A program made the position numbers and the translations under genes. The notes under the pieces are model-generated. The model made no database searches, was not told the DNA's origin, and saw only the letters and a list, made by a program, of their open reading frames with translations. DNA of 64,000 nt, from positions 71,631-135,630 of the forward strand of contig CAYJLG010000002.1 of NCBI GenBank assembly GCA_964371035.1, written 5' to 3'. Origin of the DNA: UBA1535 sp964371035 (GTDB taxonomy: Bacteria > Bacillota > Clostridia > Tissierellales > Sedimentibacteraceae). Positions 26,922 to 35,822 of this stretch are shown here, in pieces (position 1 is the stretch's first letter; each line of letters opens with the position of its first letter).

Positions 26922-27282
26922 AAATACTACCTCACTATATTTTATTTTACATTACAAAAAATATAACATAGTGAAATGAATCATGTCAACATCAAAATTA
27001 TTATAAACTATATTAATTGAGAATTGTATTTGCATTTGTTACTATTCACAGTCAAAATAGGTATGCCAATGGAAAAAATAATAAAATCTGTCGCCGAGTA
27101 CTCCAATTGGGAAGTTGTATGTGAGTAGTAACTTGCATTTAACCATCATAGTAATTAGTAGCATAAATATGTATACATTATTATGCAAATTTGTTATAAT
27201 ATTTTGTGAAGAATACATACGTATTAGAAATAAATTCAGTTGTTTTTATTTCAAAATTATATATTAGAAAGCGAGCTAAATT
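26922..27282. other. Intergenic region with a promoter for the hydrolase and a MITE-like insertion
   Basis: No gene. Besides the small element at 27030-27140 it contains a likely promoter for the following gene, TATACA (27172-27177), 17 bases, TATAAT (27195-27200), the same hexamers and spacing as in front of tnaA. A 22-codon reading frame inside the element (27062-27130) has no known match that I can name. Confidence 0.5.
27030..27140. mobile_element. MITE-like element, 95 bp, with terminal inverted repeats and 8-bp target duplication
   Basis: The ends GTTACTATTCACA (27038-27050) and TGTGAGTAGTAAC (27120-27132) are inverted repeats matching at 12 of 13 positions. They are flanked on both sides by the direct repeat TTGCATTT (27030-27037 and 27133-27140), as expected from a transposition event. 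There is no room for a transposase. The exact 13-mer of the left end also occurs at 48472-48484, with no clear partner. Confidence 0.6.
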
Positions 27283-28185
27283 ATGGACATTAAAGTAGTT
27301 ATGTTAGGAACAGGTACACCTAATGCTTGTTATTTTGCTTCGGGACCTTGTGTGGCAGTTTGTGTAAATGAAAAAAGTTATATTGTCGATGTAGGTCCAG
27401 GGCTTGTGAGACAGGCGGCAAACGCCTATCATAAAAAGGGAGTCGATGCACTCAAAGTTTCAAATCTAAACAGAGCATTTATCACACATCTACATTCTGA
27501 TCATACTGTCGGCTTGCCTGATTTGATATTTACGCCTTGGGTGCTTGAAAGAACAGAAAAATTGCAGCTGTTCGGACCTAAAGGACTAATCGATATGGTG
27601 AGTAGCCTTGAAAAAGCGTACAGTTTAGATATAGACATGAGAATAAACGGATTTGAGAAAGCGAGTGAAGACGGGTATAAATCTTTGATAACAGAGATAG
27701 ATACAGATGCTTCCGAAATAGTTTATAGCGATGAATATGTAAATGTCGAAGCGATAAGAAATGACCACGGAGATTTAGATTCTTTCTCATACAAATTTTA
27801 TATAAAAGATGAGTCAAGAATTAAAACAATACTCGTAAGCGGAGACACGAGACCTACAGAACTCCTAAAAGAAAAGGCTAAAAATATAGATTTATTAGTT
27901 TTTGAAACAGAATATACGGCGGGACTTGAATTCAGATTGCCGAAATGGCAAAGATATCATAGAGAAGTCCACACGACAGCAGAGGATTTGGGAATATTTT
28001 TAAATGAAACAAAGCCAAAAAAAGCCATCACATATCACAGGATTTATCATATGGATATGGATGATAATTCGACAGATGTAAGAAAAGAAACACTCAGAAG
28101 AAGCAATCTAATTTTAGAAGAAATAAGAACTAACTATAATGGTGATGTTATAAACGGCGAAGATTTTGATGTTTTTGAAATTTAA
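27283..28185 (+). CDS. RNase Z-like metallo-beta-lactamase-fold hydrolase
   Basis: A protein of 300 residues with the MBL zinc motif THLHSDHTVGLPD (about 68-80), a downstream His in NDHGDLDSF, Asp in VSGDTRP and a final His in TYHRIYHMD. The opening VVMLGTGTPN and the spacing of these ligands resemble the RNase Z/arylsulfatase-like branch; without the exosite typical of tRNase Z, the substrate stays open. It is cytoplasmic as no signal peptide is seen. It is followed closely by a nitroreductase gene on the same strand. Confidence 0.75.
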   Translation: MDIKVVMLGTGTPNACYFASGPCVAVCVNEKSYIVDVGPGLVRQAANAYHKKGVDALKVSNLNRAFITHLHSDHTVGLPDLIFTPWVLERTEKLQLFGPKGLIDMVSSLEKAYSLDIDMRINGFEKASEDGYKSLITEIDTDASEIVYSDEYVNVEAIRNDHGDLDSFSYKFYIKDESRIKTILVSGDTRPTELLKEKAKNIDLLVFETEYTAGLEFRLPKWQRYHREVHTTAEDLGIFLNETKPKKAITYHRIYHMDMDDNSTDVRKETLRRSNLILEEIRTNYNGDVINGEDFDVFEI

Positions 28186-28240
28186 AATCTTTAACATTAA
28201 AGTATACAACAAATATAAAAAATCGAAAGGTGAAAAAATT

Positions 28241-29122
28241 ATGAATTATTCAGATGGAAAACAAGCGGTACTTCACATGACAGACAGGATGTCTGTAAGA
28301 AATTTCTCAGATAAGAAGATATCTGATGATGATTTAAAACTTATTTTGGATTCGGGACTCAAGGCAGCTTCAGGCGGCAATCTACAGCCATATTCGATAA
28401 TAATCGAACGTGACAAATCCAAAAATGAAGAACTTTCAAAACTGTGTGGCAATCAGCCTTTCATTAAAAATGCTGATGTAAATTTGATTTTTTTGCTCGA
28501 CTGGTATAAATACAGTGTATATGCAAAGCAAATGAGGGCGCCTTTTGTTGCTGACAAAGCCTACATGCATTTTTTGATTGCGCTTGAAGATGTGATTTGT
28601 ACAGCTCAAACTATTGAAACTGCTTCACATATGATGGGCATAGGTTCTTGCTATGTAGGGACTTCAAATAGTGTTGGCAAAGAGCTTGTTGACATGTATG
28701 GCATGCCTAAACTTACATATCCCGTCGTTATATTGTCTTTAGGTTATCCTAAAGCTAGTGACAATGTTCCTAAAAGACCCAAAATGCCATATGATATGAT
28801 GGTTTTTGAGGGTGAATATAAAAAATTTACAGAAGATGAAATATTTGAAGGTTTCTCAGCAAAATATGGCGATGGACGATTAGAGTTATCTAAAAATGAA
28901 GACATCAAAAAGAGCACTCTTGAAAACTTAAAATTGTCACTCCTGACAACATATGATGAGAAAACTGCCGATGAGATAGTAAAAAAAGCGGAAGAAGGCG
29001 GATTTGTAAATGAAACTCAAAGAAGATTCGGACTTCATTATGCCGCTCATGCGATGGTCGGAAGCGGCAAACGTATATTGGAAATGATGAAAGAACAAGG
29101 GTTTGATAATTTATCAATGTAA
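28241..29122 (+). CDS. Nitroreductase-family FMN oxidoreductase
   Basis: A protein of 293 residues. The first 190 form a nitroreductase domain: MSVRNFSDKKI (Arg binding FMN phosphate), SGGNLQPYSIII, and the late GIGSCYVG plus VVILSLGYPKA. The C-terminal 100 residues are a helical extension not recognised. The start at 28241 is chosen for the AAAGGTG upstream; a longer frame beginning at 28166 would overlap the hydrolase gene. Substrate unknown. A long perfect hairpin follows it. Confidence 0.78.
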   Translation: MNYSDGKQAVLHMTDRMSVRNFSDKKISDDDLKLILDSGLKAASGGNLQPYSIIIERDKSKNEELSKLCGNQPFIKNADVNLIFLLDWYKYSVYAKQMRAPFVADKAYMHFLIALEDVICTAQTIETASHMMGIGSCYVGTSNSVGKELVDMYGMPKLTYPVVILSLGYPKASDNVPKRPKMPYDMMVFEGEYKKFTEDEIFEGFSAKYGDGRLELSKNEDIKKSTLENLKLSLLTTYDEKTADEIVKKAEEGGFVNETQRRFGLHYAAHAMVGSGKRILEMMKEQGFDNLSM

Positions 29123-29136
29123 TTATAAAAAATATT

Positions 29137-29198
29137 TAGGCTGTCAGAAAATATATTACACATAAACATCGATTTGTAATATATTTTCTGACAGCCTA
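29137..29198. terminator. Long perfect hairpin (23-bp stem) after the nitroreductase gene
   Basis: The arm 29137-29159 is exactly complementary to 29176-29198, with a 16-base loop and a T-rich end (TATTTTTAATTT). It can act as a terminator, though the perfect 23-bp stem is longer than needed and may be a small mobile inverted-repeat unit. Confidence 0.65.
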
Positions 29199-29214
29199 TT
29201 TTTAATTTCAACAA

Positions 29215-29346
29215 TCAAGCACATACCATCTCAAAAATATAAATAGCATTTCCGTGCTCGACAAAATCACCTACTACTTTATATCCGAAAGATTTGTAGA
29301 ATTCGACATTTGATTCTTTGTCTATGGGGGGCGTGAGGGTAAACAT
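29215..29346 (-). pseudogene. Fragment of a GNAT acetyltransferase (C-terminal 43 residues)
   Basis: The minus strand from 29346 reads MFTLTPPIDKESNVEFYKSF and continues to a stop at 29215, closely matching the C-terminus of the intact acetyltransferase at 34127-34588 (FTLTTPIDKESNVEFYKSF...). The similarity stops abruptly upstream, where an in-frame TAG occurs. The acetyl-CoA-binding part is absent, so this is a decayed duplicate rather than a gene. Confidence 0.8.
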
Positions 29347-29422
29347 CTTTGGAGTCGGCTTTAACTATTTAAAATTCTTGCATCATTTTATCCCTTTTTT
29401 GTTCATATGTATATATTTTAGT

Positions 29423-29488
29423 CAAAAAATTGCCAAAAATACAGAATATAAGCATTCATAAATAAACTGTATTTTTTGACAATTTTTG
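29423..29488 (-). terminator. Hairpin terminator of the LRR/SLH gene
   Basis: The arms 29423-29444 and 29467-29488 are complementary apart from one mismatch and one bulge, and A/T-rich runs border them. It is placed 25 bases after the stop of the minus-strand surface-protein gene. Confidence 0.55.
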
Positions 29489-29512
29489 TAAAGCTAAATC
29501 TGAAAATGCCAA

Positions 29513-31483
29513 CTATTCATGTATGCTTTCTACCAATCTGTTGAGAAGCAATATGCTTTGTTCAACAGAAGTAGTTTTTTTAGGAGATAAGTTCGACGCA
29601 GAAGCTCCCTTCATTATGCCATTAGCATTAAGCGCAGAAACTGCATCTTCTGCCCAGTCGGATACATCATCACTATCATCATACATGCTGATGTCGCCGT
29701 CTTCTATCGTAAGAATTGTAGCTCCACCGTTTTCCGCTATATAGAGCATCGCTCGATATAGCATTACCGCTATTTGTTCTCTACTTATTTCTTTTTCAGG
29801 TCCGAAGGTATCTTCTGTCATTCCAGTAACGATGCCTGCTGAATAAGCCTTGATTATATCGATATTGTCTGTATCTTTAAATGGATTTTCTTTTATTGAT
29901 ATTTCTTTCCCAGTAGCGATTTCAACTGTATTGACTATACTTTCAGCAAATTGTTCTCTCGTGATATCATCTTTATATTGAGGTAATCCTGTCATGACGA
30001 TTACAAGGCCTTTTTCTTTTGCCTTGTCAATCTCTTTGTCTGCCCAATTGCTTGGATTTCCTGCATTCTCATCTGGATTTGTCTCAAATATTGTGCCATC
30101 TGTCATATGAATCTTTGCTCTAAATAATTCCTTGTTATCAGAGCCTATCCCTATATTTTCCCAGCCATTTTCAGATCCGTTATAATATACATCTTCTAAT
30201 TCATTACACTGCCAAAATACTTTGTTACCTATTGATTTTACAGTTGAAGGGATGTAGACTTCTTCTATATCTTTGCTTCCGTAAAATGCCATTTCACCTA
30301 TGGTTTCAACACCTTCAGGTATTGTCACTTTTTCTAATCCTGTCAATCCAAACACTGTATTACCAATTGTTCTGAGTGATTTAGGAAGAGAAAGTGTTTC
30401 AAGATCTTCACAGCCATAAAAAGCGCTGATTGCTATTTCTTCTACTCCTTCTTCGATAGTCACAATCTCGAGTTCATCACAGTTGGCGAATGCATCCATA
30501 GGTATCTTTTTTATAGTTCCCGGAATAATTACGCTCGTGAGTTCATCGCTTTTTGAAAACAAAGAAGAAGACAAATATTCTACGGTTGTGCCATTTATTT
30601 CACTTGGAATATGCGCCTGTGTAATTTCTCCTTGAACTTCTAAAATTATGCCTTTATCCGAATCAAAAAGTATTTGACCTCCCACTATACCATCAACCGC
30701 TACCCAGCCCATTTCGCTGTTTGCACCCAATGAGGGAACAAAAGTTTCCCCGTTGCTTTGATGAAGCGTCGCACTCATCAACTCACCGCTGTCAGTTCCT
30801 ATCTCAATTTCATTCCACATATCCGCTGTTCCGTTGTAGTATACATCGGATAATAGGTGGCATTGCCAAAACACATTATCCCCCATCTCCTCTAAGGTAG
30901 AAGGAATATAGACTGCCTTTAATTTCTTGCTTCCATAAAACACGCCGTCTCCCAATTCCTCTACTCCTTCAGGTATCTCGACTTCAACTAACCCTGTCAA
31001 TCCAAAAGCAGAATTCCCTATGTCTTCAAGGCTGTTTGGAAGAGTCAATGAAGTTAGGCTTTGACAGTTATAAAATGCGCTATACTTGATTTCCTCGACA
31101 CCCTCTTGGATCACGACTGTTGTAAGATTAGGGCAATGCGCAAATGAGCCGGGTTCTACTGACTCTACAGTACCGGGAATTACTACGCTTACGATATTTT
31201 CATTCTTGTAAAAAATTGATGAATTTAAATATTTTACTTCAACACCTTCAATTCTTTCCGGAAAATGTGCTTTTGTAACGCTGTTTTCCACATCTTTTAC
31301 TTTCCCTGTTTCGGAGTCAAAAAGTATTTGACCACCTTCGATTCCGACTACACTTATCCACTGTGCAGTCTCTGTTTTTAGTTCTTCTTTTTTTTCATCC
31401 TCGTCCTTTTCTTCGGCATATGCAACAGATGTAGTTAAAGAAATCATCAGCAACAATGCTATTAAAATTGATAGTTTTTTCAT
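29513..31483 (-). CDS. Secreted BspA-type leucine-rich-repeat protein with C-terminal S-layer-homology domain
   Basis: A protein of 656 residues with a signal peptide (1-23, ending VAYA-EE), an acidic linker, then two similar LRR_5 modules (about 45-250 and 265-470). Each has paired repeats such as VVIPGTVESVEPGSFAHCPN and VTIPEGVETIGEMAFYGSKD and ends in a DVYYNG segment. Residues about 485-656 carry S-layer homology motifs (WADKEIDKAKEKGLV, FGPEKEISREQIAVMLYRA, WAEDAVSALNANGIM), which bind cell-wall polymers. It is thus a surface-attached protein, likely in adhesion; the ligand is unknown. Confidence 0.85.
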   Translation of the reverse strand: MKKLSILIALLLMISLTTSVAYAEEKDEDEKKEELKTETAQWISVVGIEGGQILFDSETGKVKDVENSVTKAHFPERIEGVEVKYLNSSIFYKNENIVSVVIPGTVESVEPGSFAHCPNLTTVVIQEGVEEIKYSAFYNCQSLTSLTLPNSLEDIGNSAFGLTGLVEVEIPEGVEELGDGVFYGSKKLKAVYIPSTLEEMGDNVFWQCHLLSDVYYNGTADMWNEIEIGTDSGELMSATLHQSNGETFVPSLGANSEMGWVAVDGIVGGQILFDSDKGIILEVQGEITQAHIPSEINGTTVEYLSSSLFSKSDELTSVIIPGTIKKIPMDAFANCDELEIVTIEEGVEEIAISAFYGCEDLETLSLPKSLRTIGNTVFGLTGLEKVTIPEGVETIGEMAFYGSKDIEEVYIPSTVKSIGNKVFWQCNELEDVYYNGSENGWENIGIGSDNKELFRAKIHMTDGTIFETNPDENAGNPSNWADKEIDKAKEKGLVIVMTGLPQYKDDITREQFAESIVNTVEIATGKEISIKENPFKDTDNIDIIKAYSAGIVTGMTEDTFGPEKEISREQIAVMLYRAMLYIAENGGATILTIEDGDISMYDDSDDVSDWAEDAVSALNANGIMKGASASNLSPKKTTSVEQSILLLNRLVESIHE

Positions 31484-31578
31484 TTGTTTCCTCCTAATTT
31501 TATTTGCAAAATCAACGCTACATGCTTTTATTTTTAAATTAAGTAGCGATTCTTAAAAAAATTATTTTAAAAATGTAT

Positions 31579-32796
31579 TTATCTTCTATGATTTTTCCTC
31601 TCTAGCTTTCTACTCTTTTTAAACTCATACATTTTACTATCTGCATTAGAAATAATTTCTTCTGCTGTCAAAGAGTTTTGTGCATCTACAAATATTATTC
31701 CATAGCTTATAGAAGTGCTGTATTCTTTATTGTATTTTTTTGAAATTTCACTAATTCGTTGGAACGCTCTAACAGTTTTTTCTGTAAATATATAATGATT
31801 TTCGCCTTCACCAACTATTAAGAATTCGTCTCCACCTTCTCTTGAAATAATTTCATCTGAAAAAATTTCACTTAAGACAAATGCAACTGATTGTATATAA
31901 AAATCACCTTCCGCGTGGCCATACACATCATTTACCATTTTTAATCCATCCATATCTACAAATATTACATGACATGGAGTTTTAGATTTAATAAAATCCT
32001 CAAGTACATCTCGAGCTATTTGTCTGTTTTTCAATCCTGTAGCCTTATCGATAGTAGAAATCGACTCTAACATTTCAACTTCTTTTTTTTCAAAGCTGAC
32101 ATTTTGTTTTAAAGTTTCATATCTAATCACATGCAATTCTAATCTTGAAAAAATGAATGAATATGACATTGCCATTAAATAACTAATCGAACTTACAAGT
32201 CCAATAATTAAATATAATAATATTAAACCTGTATCTTGTGTATTTGTGCCCATAAACTGCAACATTACAACTAAAAATAGATAAACCATTCCCATTATCG
32301 CGACTGCAAATCCCAGATTTTTTTTATTGCTTAGCATCATATCCAAGTATTGTTTTTTCAGAAATTTTCTAGTAGTAGAAATATATGGTGCTGCTATCAA
32401 GAAAGGTAAAATATTTGCCCAAAACTTCAACGTCTCAGAGTTATAAACTTCTTCAATTCTCATCTTAAAAAGCACTGCAAATAATGAAAAGAATATTATT
32501 CGTCGCGAAAATAAGTTTAATGAGAAAGCGAGCATTCCAAAGAGTGCTACTAATACTCTACGTTTACTCATATAATAAAATGTAGCTAGATAAACTATTC
32601 CATATCCTATCATCAGTAAAAATTCTGAATGCACAGTTGTTTTATCGTAAAAAAAGAAAATACATAATGAATTTAAAATAGTTGTCGCTATAACTATCTT
32701 TTTTAAATTTCGTTTATTATCAAAAACTAATGCAGCATAATTTAAAACGACTAAGTGATAAACTATAAATGCTAGTATTACAGCTAATGTTTTCAT
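31579..32796 (-). CDS. Membrane diguanylate-cyclase-type GGDEF protein, motif intact
   Basis: A protein of 405 residues: about seven or eight membrane helices (1-220) followed by a GGDEF domain (about 240-395) with TGLKNRQIARD, VDMDGLKMVND and the catalytic SREGGDEFLIV. The signature is complete, so c-di-GMP synthesis is likely. No RxxD inhibitory site is obvious before the motif. Its start overlaps the stop of the neighbouring GGDEF gene by 4 bases (ATGA-type), so the two are translationally coupled. Confidence 0.82.
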   Translation of the reverse strand: MKTLAVILAFIVYHLVVLNYAALVFDNKRNLKKIVIATTILNSLCIFFFYDKTTVHSEFLLMIGYGIVYLATFYYMSKRRVLVALFGMLAFSLNLFSRRIIFFSLFAVLFKMRIEEVYNSETLKFWANILPFLIAAPYISTTRKFLKKQYLDMMLSNKKNLGFAVAIMGMVYLFLVVMLQFMGTNTQDTGLILLYLIIGLVSSISYLMAMSYSFIFSRLELHVIRYETLKQNVSFEKKEVEMLESISTIDKATGLKNRQIARDVLEDFIKSKTPCHVIFVDMDGLKMVNDVYGHAEGDFYIQSVAFVLSEIFSDEIISREGGDEFLIVGEGENHYIFTEKTVRAFQRISEISKKYNKEYSTSISYGIIFVDAQNSLTAEEIISNADSKMYEFKKSRKLERKNHRR

Positions 32797-34028
32797 ATAT
32801 CACCTCTTGATTGGTTCAATTCGGCATAAAATATATCTTTTTTCAATCTCATTCTTTCATCTGCTTCATCTAAAATTTCTCGTACGCTTTTGTCATTAGT
32901 TGATGCATCAACAAAAAAGCTTCCAATACAAACTGAAATAGGAAATTCACTACCTTTTTCACTTTCTTTCACAAGTGTTTGAATCCTTTCTTCAATGGAA
33001 TCGATAGCAAAATTGTCTTTGTTTACTAAAATTATTACAATTTCATCTCCGCCTACTCTAGCTATTAAATCTTCGTCTCTTATCGCACTTTTAACTGAAT
33101 TCACAACGCTTAAAACAAGTTTGTCTCCAGCCTTATGCCCAAACTTGTCATTAACATATTTCAACCTATTAATATCTATAAACATTAATCCAAAATCAGC
33201 CAATTTTTCTTCATTTAATTTTATTAATACATCAAGTATATACGCCTTATTATAAAGTCCTGTTAGTACATCGCGTTTTATTTTTTCAGAGATTTCATTT
33301 TTTAAATTTAGAGTTTGCATATAAATCGACTCTACTTCATCACTTTGTCTTTTATACATAGTCATATTTACAAAATTAATGGTGTATAAAAAGTTAAAAT
33401 AAAACAACACCATCCATATCACAAAAACGAATATGGCTATATAAAGCTGTTCAATATAATTATATTCATTTATTGTGACTGCAGTTTGTACTGTGTAAAC
33501 TATTATTGCAATAAACGCATAAAGAGATACTAATATCGAATATTTTTTTGATTCTGAAATACGAATAAGTATTTTAAGTGGAAATGCTTTTTTAAATATA
33601 ACAAGAATCAATGAAAGTAAAATATTTAACTGAATAATAAATTTTGCATTTAGAACAGGATCCTCAAAGACGGAGATTGGTGCAGAACCTACGATTTTAC
33701 TGAGCACAACGCCAAATAATGCGTGTATTGTTGTAATATGAAATGAGGCTACAGATGAGCCAAAAATCACTTGACTGATCGAAGTGTTTGAGAACATCTT
33801 GAATTCTATGCTTAGCACTAACAAGACCGCTAGATAAAACAAGTAAAATGGTAAATTCAAAGATTGAAGCATGAAAAATAAAACTATGTTAATAGTAATT
33901 AAAACTAGATAAAATAGTTTGTTTTTAGTTGAATTATTCAAAATTTTAGAAGAGAATTCAAACAGTAGAACATTGTAAATAACAAAAGTCAGTACTGAGA
34001 GAAACGTTAAAAATTGTAAATTTTCCAC
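32793..34028 (-). CDS. Membrane GGDEF-domain protein, motif GGDEI
   Basis: A protein of 411 residues with about seven membrane helices (1-220) and a GGDEF domain: TGLYNKAYILDVL, FIDINRLKYVNDKFGHKAGD and ARVGGDEIVIIL. The last residue of the signature is Ile instead of Phe; the four catalytic and binding positions GGDE remain, so activity is possible. It shares the same architecture as the downstream gene and overlaps it by 4 bases, suggesting an old tandem duplication. The signal sensed by the membrane part is unknown. Confidence 0.8.
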   Translation of the reverse strand: MENLQFLTFLSVLTFVIYNVLLFEFSSKILNNSTKNKLFYLVLITINIVLFFMLQSLNLPFYLFYLAVLLVLSIEFKMFSNTSISQVIFGSSVASFHITTIHALFGVVLSKIVGSAPISVFEDPVLNAKFIIQLNILLSLILVIFKKAFPLKILIRISESKKYSILVSLYAFIAIIVYTVQTAVTINEYNYIEQLYIAIFVFVIWMVLFYFNFLYTINFVNMTMYKRQSDEVESIYMQTLNLKNEISEKIKRDVLTGLYNKAYILDVLIKLNEEKLADFGLMFIDINRLKYVNDKFGHKAGDKLVLSVVNSVKSAIRDEDLIARVGGDEIVIILVNKDNFAIDSIEERIQTLVKESEKGSEFPISVCIGSFFVDASTNDKSVREILDEADERMRLKKDIFYAELNQSRGDI

Positions 34029-34126
34029 AAAATTTCCTATTGAACCTTTCTTATTAATTTAAATATTTATTGTTAATATTATAACATAATTTTAGTGATA
34101 ATGCCATAAAAACTTATTATTTAAAT

Positions 34127-34588
34127 CTATATAATTTTCTTTTCAAAAACATAGATTGAATTTCCAAATTCTACAAAATCACCAACTACTTCATACCCAA
34201 AAGATTTGTAAAATTCAACATTAGATTCTTTGTCAATAGGTGTTGTCAATGTAAAAATTTGCGCATTTATTGCATTATGGCAAAAGTCCATCATCTGTCT
34301 TCCAAAGCCTTTTCCTTGTAGTTCTGGCAATGTGACAAGCCCTTTTATCTCATAAACACCCTCTCTGTCGTCAGGCATAATAGAAACTGAAGTCACTGCA
34401 ACGTCATCTAGATATCCTATATACGTATGCCCGAAATTTATCATTTCTAAGGTTTTTTCATGTGGCCTGTTATAACTTGGAACTTCGTACCCATAGTTAT
34501 CCACGTCCGCTTGGAATGATTGGTTCAATAATTTTGTTATCAATTCTACATCTTTTGGTATTGCTCTTATTATCAATAATTTTTGCAT
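34127..34588 (-). CDS. GNAT-family N-acetyltransferase
   Basis: A protein of 153 residues with the acetyl-CoA loop in LPELQGKGFGRQMMDFC (Q/R-x-x-G-x-G/A) and the C-terminal ESNVEFYKSFGYEVVGDFVEFG typical of the fold. Its substrate is unknown. A truncated copy of its last 43 codons lies 5 kb away at 29215-29346. Confidence 0.8.
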   Translation of the reverse strand: MQKLLIIRAIPKDVELITKLLNQSFQADVDNYGYEVPSYNRPHEKTLEMINFGHTYIGYLDDVAVTSVSIMPDDREGVYEIKGLVTLPELQGKGFGRQMMDFCHNAINAQIFTLTTPIDKESNVEFYKSFGYEVVGDFVEFGNSIYVFEKKII

Positions 34589-34862
34589 TTTTTCCTACCT
34601 TTTATTTTTATGCACGTATTAAATATACAGTTATTTGTATTATTTCAACAAGTATATCTCTAGTATACATTAAGTTTGTAACGCTAACAAGTCTTTTTTC
34701 AGCTTGTATTATATAAATATTTTGATTACCGTTACTATATTTTTATAATTATGATATTTAATATTGTTTTATTCGACTATTATTGATAGAATAGTATTAT
34801 TAAGCATAGATTGTTAACAAAAATTTTAGAGATGTCTATAAATCTTTTTTAAGGAGATAGTT

Positions 34863-35720
34863 ATGAATTTTACTGTAAGATACGTTAATTATAATGATAT
34901 GCAAGAATGTGACAGAGTAGAAAGAGAAACTATGGGCAATTATGCGTATACTACCGATGCGTGGAATTATTTTCATACTGTAAAAGGCGGTTTTATATGT
35001 ATATACGACGAGGATTTAATGATTTCTATTGGCAAGTTTTCTGTTTTGCACGATGGCAGCGGATGGTTAGAAACACTTAGAGTAGTACCTACGTATCAAG
35101 GAAAAGGTGCGGGAAAGCTTATTTATGATGAATACCTTAAACTTGCTGATAATTTTAATTGCCAATCTATTGCAATGTTTACTGGTGTCAAAAATGTCAC
35201 TAGTGCAGGATTGGCTAGAAGGTATGGACTCGAAACAGCTTCTCACCATAGAGGATACCATCTAGATGAACTGTCGAATTCAAAGATTTCCTCACTTAAC
35301 GAACATTCTATATTTAAGCATGATTTCAAGCATGTTAACCATCTTAAAGCTCTAGAACTTATATTGCCACTAAAAGAAAAATATAATAACTATTTTACAT
35401 CAAATAGAACTTTTTATAGGATTAATCATGAAAATATATGTGGCTTTGCTGATGAAGGTAAAATTTTTCATGATGAAAAAAGCTGTTCAACGATTGTATG
35501 TGGAGCTAGGTTTCAATTTGGAACTACACTGCATATACCTATGATGATCGGAAATTATGATAAATGTATAGATTTTGCAATTAATTATGCATTAGCACAG
35601 GGAATCAATAGATTATCATGTACTTTTTCATTAGAAAACAAGGAATTAGAAGAAGCTTTACAAAATAGAAATTTCATCTCTGAAACTGAAGATTTAATTA
35701 CTATGGAACGAGTTTTTTAG
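34863..35720 (+). CDS. GNAT acetyltransferase, probably a tandem two-domain protein
   Basis: A protein of 285 residues. The first half is a clear GNAT domain with LRVVPTYQGKGAGKLIYDEY (about 75-94) and SAGLARRYGLE. The second half (about 150-285) has the size and ending of another, weaker domain (ALAQGINRLSCTFSLENKEL), without a visible acetyl-CoA loop. The substrate is unknown. AAGGAG lies 8 bases upstream of the start. A strong terminator follows. Confidence 0.72.
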   Translation: MNFTVRYVNYNDMQECDRVERETMGNYAYTTDAWNYFHTVKGGFICIYDEDLMISIGKFSVLHDGSGWLETLRVVPTYQGKGAGKLIYDEYLKLADNFNCQSIAMFTGVKNVTSAGLARRYGLETASHHRGYHLDELSNSKISSLNEHSIFKHDFKHVNHLKALELILPLKEKYNNYFTSNRTFYRINHENICGFADEGKIFHDEKSCSTIVCGARFQFGTTLHIPMMIGNYDKCIDFAINYALAQGINRLSCTFSLENKELEEALQNRNFISETEDLITMERVF

Positions 35721-35749
35721 AGAGCGTGTCAATTTTTTGTTTAGAACAT

Positions 35750-35797
35750 AAAAGTGAGTATAACAGCACTATTTGTTGAAAATACTCACTTTTTTTA
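35750..35797 (+). terminator. Terminator after the two-domain acetyltransferase
   Basis: AAAAGTGAGTAT (35750-35761) pairs exactly with ATACTCACTTTT (35782-35793) and a T-run follows. Confidence 0.85.
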
Positions 35798-35822
35798 TGA
35801 AAAAATATTGTTAAATAAATTT

